A DNA stretch of 6,543 bases from Acidimicrobiales bacterium (lineage in GTDB: Bacteria; Actinomycetota; Acidimicrobiia; Acidimicrobiales; Palsa-688): assembly GCA_030039575.1 (NCBI GenBank), contig JASHVH010000195.1, positions 1 to 6,543 of the forward strand, in the 5' to 3' direction. The stretch's first letter is position 1, and each line of letters opens with the position of its first letter. The notes below the pieces were generated by a model. The model searched no databases. It was not told the DNA's origin and was given only the letters and a program-made list of their open reading frames with translations. This document shows positions 5,711 to 6,543 of this stretch, one piece after another. A program made the position numbers and the translations under genes.

Positions 5711-5844
5711 CGCCCGGTGGCGAGCGTTTCCTCCCGTTGCCGGTAGGTACGAGAGGGCAATGGAAATACGGGACGGGACCAGGTCATCTCGTCACCAGCC
5801 ATCGCCGGGCCGCCGACTAGCCCTGGTGGCATTTCCACTGCTCC
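5711..5844 (-). promoter_or_regulatory. marR-membrane gene spacer with nested inverted repeats
   Basis: The 134-bp gap holds two nested inverted repeats. Outer arms at 5756-5767 and 5831-5842 (plus strand GGCAATGGAAAT and ATTTCCACTGCT) pair at 10 of 12 positions. Inner arms ACCAGG (5778-5783) and CCTGGT (5822-5827) pair perfectly, and CACCAG (5793-5798) with CTGGTG (5823-5828) is an alternative inner stem that would exclude it. As RNA from the minus strand this could form one long hairpin with two mutually exclusive forms just after the marR stop. There is no T tract for termination, and I match it to no known riboswitch. No clear promoter is visible, so the gap may hold a processing or attenuation element within one transcript. 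Confidence 0.35.
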
Positions 5845-6438
5845 TCAGTCGCAGTCTCCTCTGGGCCTGCGAGACGGCCCAGCCTCTTTCCCGGTCCCAT
5901 CGAAGCCCGGGTCTACACCCAGCGTCAACCCTACGTTGGCGGCCACCTTTTCCAGGTTGCTGATCAGTTCCTCTCGCTGGTCCACGTCTAATCCCTGGCA
6001 GACGGCCGCCTCGATGCCAACACCGAGCTCGATGGCCCGCGCCAGGACGGCACGGCCGGCTTCGGTCAGTTCGACCAGGCGCACCCGGCGGTCGGCGGGG
6101 TCAAGGCGCCGGCGGACAAAGCCCTTGGCTTCGAGCCGGTCCAAAAGGGCCACAATGCTGCTGGCAGGGATATGGAGGCTGTCAGCTAGGGCTTGCTGGG
6201 AGAGGTCCCTGGCGACTGCGACGGCCCGCATGAGCCCGAAATGGCGAGGTTCCAGCGAGAGGTCTTCGAGCTCGGCCCGGACCCGCCGGCTCACGGCGTA
6301 GCCCAGTTGCGACACCAGGAACGCGACGGCGTGGCCAAAGGGGACCGACGAGGCGATGGCCTCTACAAGGTCGTCCGGGGCAGCGGCGGGACCAGTCGAC
6401 GATTTGGCTGCTGAAGGCCCAACCGGGCGTTCGTCCAT
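5845..6438 (-). CDS. MarR-family transcriptional regulator
   Basis: A 197-residue winged helix-turn-helix regulator, longer than the usual 140-170 because of a Pro/Ala/Ser-rich N-terminal extension (about 1-22) and a polar C-terminal tail (about 176-197). The N-terminal dimerisation helix (GHAVAFLVSQLGYAVSRRVR, 35-54) is followed by the DNA-binding core: LSQQALADSLHIPASSIVAL (79-98), DRLEAKGFVRRR (100-111), and the wing DPADRRVRLVELTEAG (113-128) with its basic tip. MarR dimers usually repress their own operon and release DNA when they bind a small aromatic or acidic ligand. A single Cys in the effector region (C147) and one near the C-terminus (C196) give no clear redox-sensor pattern. The start is ATG at 6438, with only a weak purine-rich ribosome site (AAAGTGA) upstream. 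It is the first gene of the minus-strand run, and a 31-bp dyad typical of a dimeric repressor lies about 40-70 bp upstream, which supports autoregulation. Confidence 0.92.
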   Translation of the reverse strand: MDERPVGPSAAKSSTGPAAAPDDLVEAIASSVPFGHAVAFLVSQLGYAVSRRVRAELEDLSLEPRHFGLMRAVAVARDLSQQALADSLHIPASSIVALLDRLEAKGFVRRRLDPADRRVRLVELTEAGRAVLARAIELGVGIEAAVCQGLDVDQREELISNLEKVAANVGLTLGVDPGFDGTGKEAGPSRRPRGDCD

Positions 6439-6476
6439 CGTCTAATCACTTTACTGCAGAGGCCTCGCGGAGTCGG

Positions 6477-6505
6477 ATCATTCGAGACGGAATAATTCAG
6501 GTCAG
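6477..6505 (-). promoter_or_regulatory. candidate sigma-70-type promoter for the marR-led operon
   Basis: On the minus strand, CTGACC (6500-6505) lies 17 bp from AATGAT (6477-6482). Each matches four of six consensus bases, and the spacing is optimal. A start about 7 nt below the -10 would leave a leader of roughly 30 nt before the marR ATG. Both hexamers fall inside the ATTC/GAAT dyad, so repressor binding would block polymerase. A second, weaker -10-like TAAAGT sits nearer the gene (6449-6454). Confidence 0.4.
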
Positions 6506-6509
6506 AATG
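6479..6509. promoter_or_regulatory. 31-bp operator-like dyad upstream of marR
   Basis: The plus strand reads CATTC-N6-GAAT-A-ATTC-N6-GAATG. It consists of two 14-bp inverted repeats ATTC-N6-GAAT (6480-6493 and 6495-6508) with a 15-bp period, and is also one large dyad centred on 6494, where GAATAATTC forms the middle. In so GC-rich a sequence this AT-containing regularity is unlikely by chance. MarR-family dimers typically bind 16-20 bp palindromes near their own promoter, so two adjacent dimers here are plausible. The bound protein is inferred from position only. A divergent gene beyond the right edge might share the site. Confidence 0.6.
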
Positions 6510-6543
6510 GAGTCCCTGAGCTGTGCACACCCTGACCCGAGTG
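6510..6543. other. right-edge sequence, no gene seen
   Basis: The last 34 bases hold no supported coding sequence. The only structure is the 8-bp palindrome TGTGCACA (6522-6529). A gene transcribed to the right could begin beyond the edge, which would make the marR operator divergent, but nothing in the window shows this. Confidence 0.3.

Noticed and set aside
6522..6529. TGTGCACA palindrome at the right edge as a second operator
   Set aside because: Only 8 bp with no companion copy or promoter context; this size is expected by chance.
1..6543. CRISPR array, tRNA or rRNA genes, transposase or insertion-sequence ends
   Set aside because: None seen: no regularly spaced long repeats with unique spacers, no cloverleaf-like segment, no transposase motifs, and almost the whole window is taken up by coding sequence.

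Overview
The window is GC-rich (about two-thirds G+C by eye, with strong G/C preference at third codon positions) and uses GTG and probably TTG starts beside ATG. Together with the protein types this suggests an actinobacterium (Actinomycetota). I cannot place it below phylum from the sequence alone.

Layout. Seven genes lie head to tail on the minus strand. In order of transcription, from right to left, they are: a MarR-type repressor (5845-6438), a lysylphosphatidylglycerol-synthase/flippase-like membrane protein (4436-5710), a small unrecognised protein (4170-4415), a short-chain dehydrogenase/reductase (3320-4117), an acetamidase/formamidase-family amidohydrolase (2199-3242), a DMT/EamA-type transporter (1272-2168) and a mandelate-racemase-type enolase-superfamily enzyme (229-1275). 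Gaps are 134, 20, 52, 77 and 30 bp, and the last pair overlaps by 4 nt (GTGA). At the left edge, the last 56 codons of a convergent plus-strand gene end at 173. The two converging genes are separated by only 55 bp, which carries a degenerate 15-bp tandem repeat that runs over the enolase stop codon.

Control. Just upstream of the MarR gene is a striking 31-bp dyad made of two ATTC-N6-GAAT half-sites one base apart. A plausible -35/-10 pair (CTGACC, 17 bp, AATGAT) is embedded in it. This is the arrangement expected of an autorepressed MarR promoter that may drive the whole run of genes. Further inverted repeats sit between marR and the membrane gene, in the 3' end of the membrane gene, and upstream of the amidase.

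How the genes may work together (inference). An NAD-type dehydrogenase, an amide hydrolase, an acid-sugar-type dehydratase or racemase and a small-molecule permease under a ligand-sensing repressor look like a small-molecule catabolic (or detoxification) operon for an oxidisable, possibly amide-bearing hydroxy-acid substrate. The combination does not match a pathway I can name. The enolase-superfamily enzyme also lacks the Asp of the usual His-Asp dyad, so its chemistry cannot simply be copied from mandelate racemase. The membrane protein and the small protein do not obviously fit a catabolic role and may simply share the transcript.
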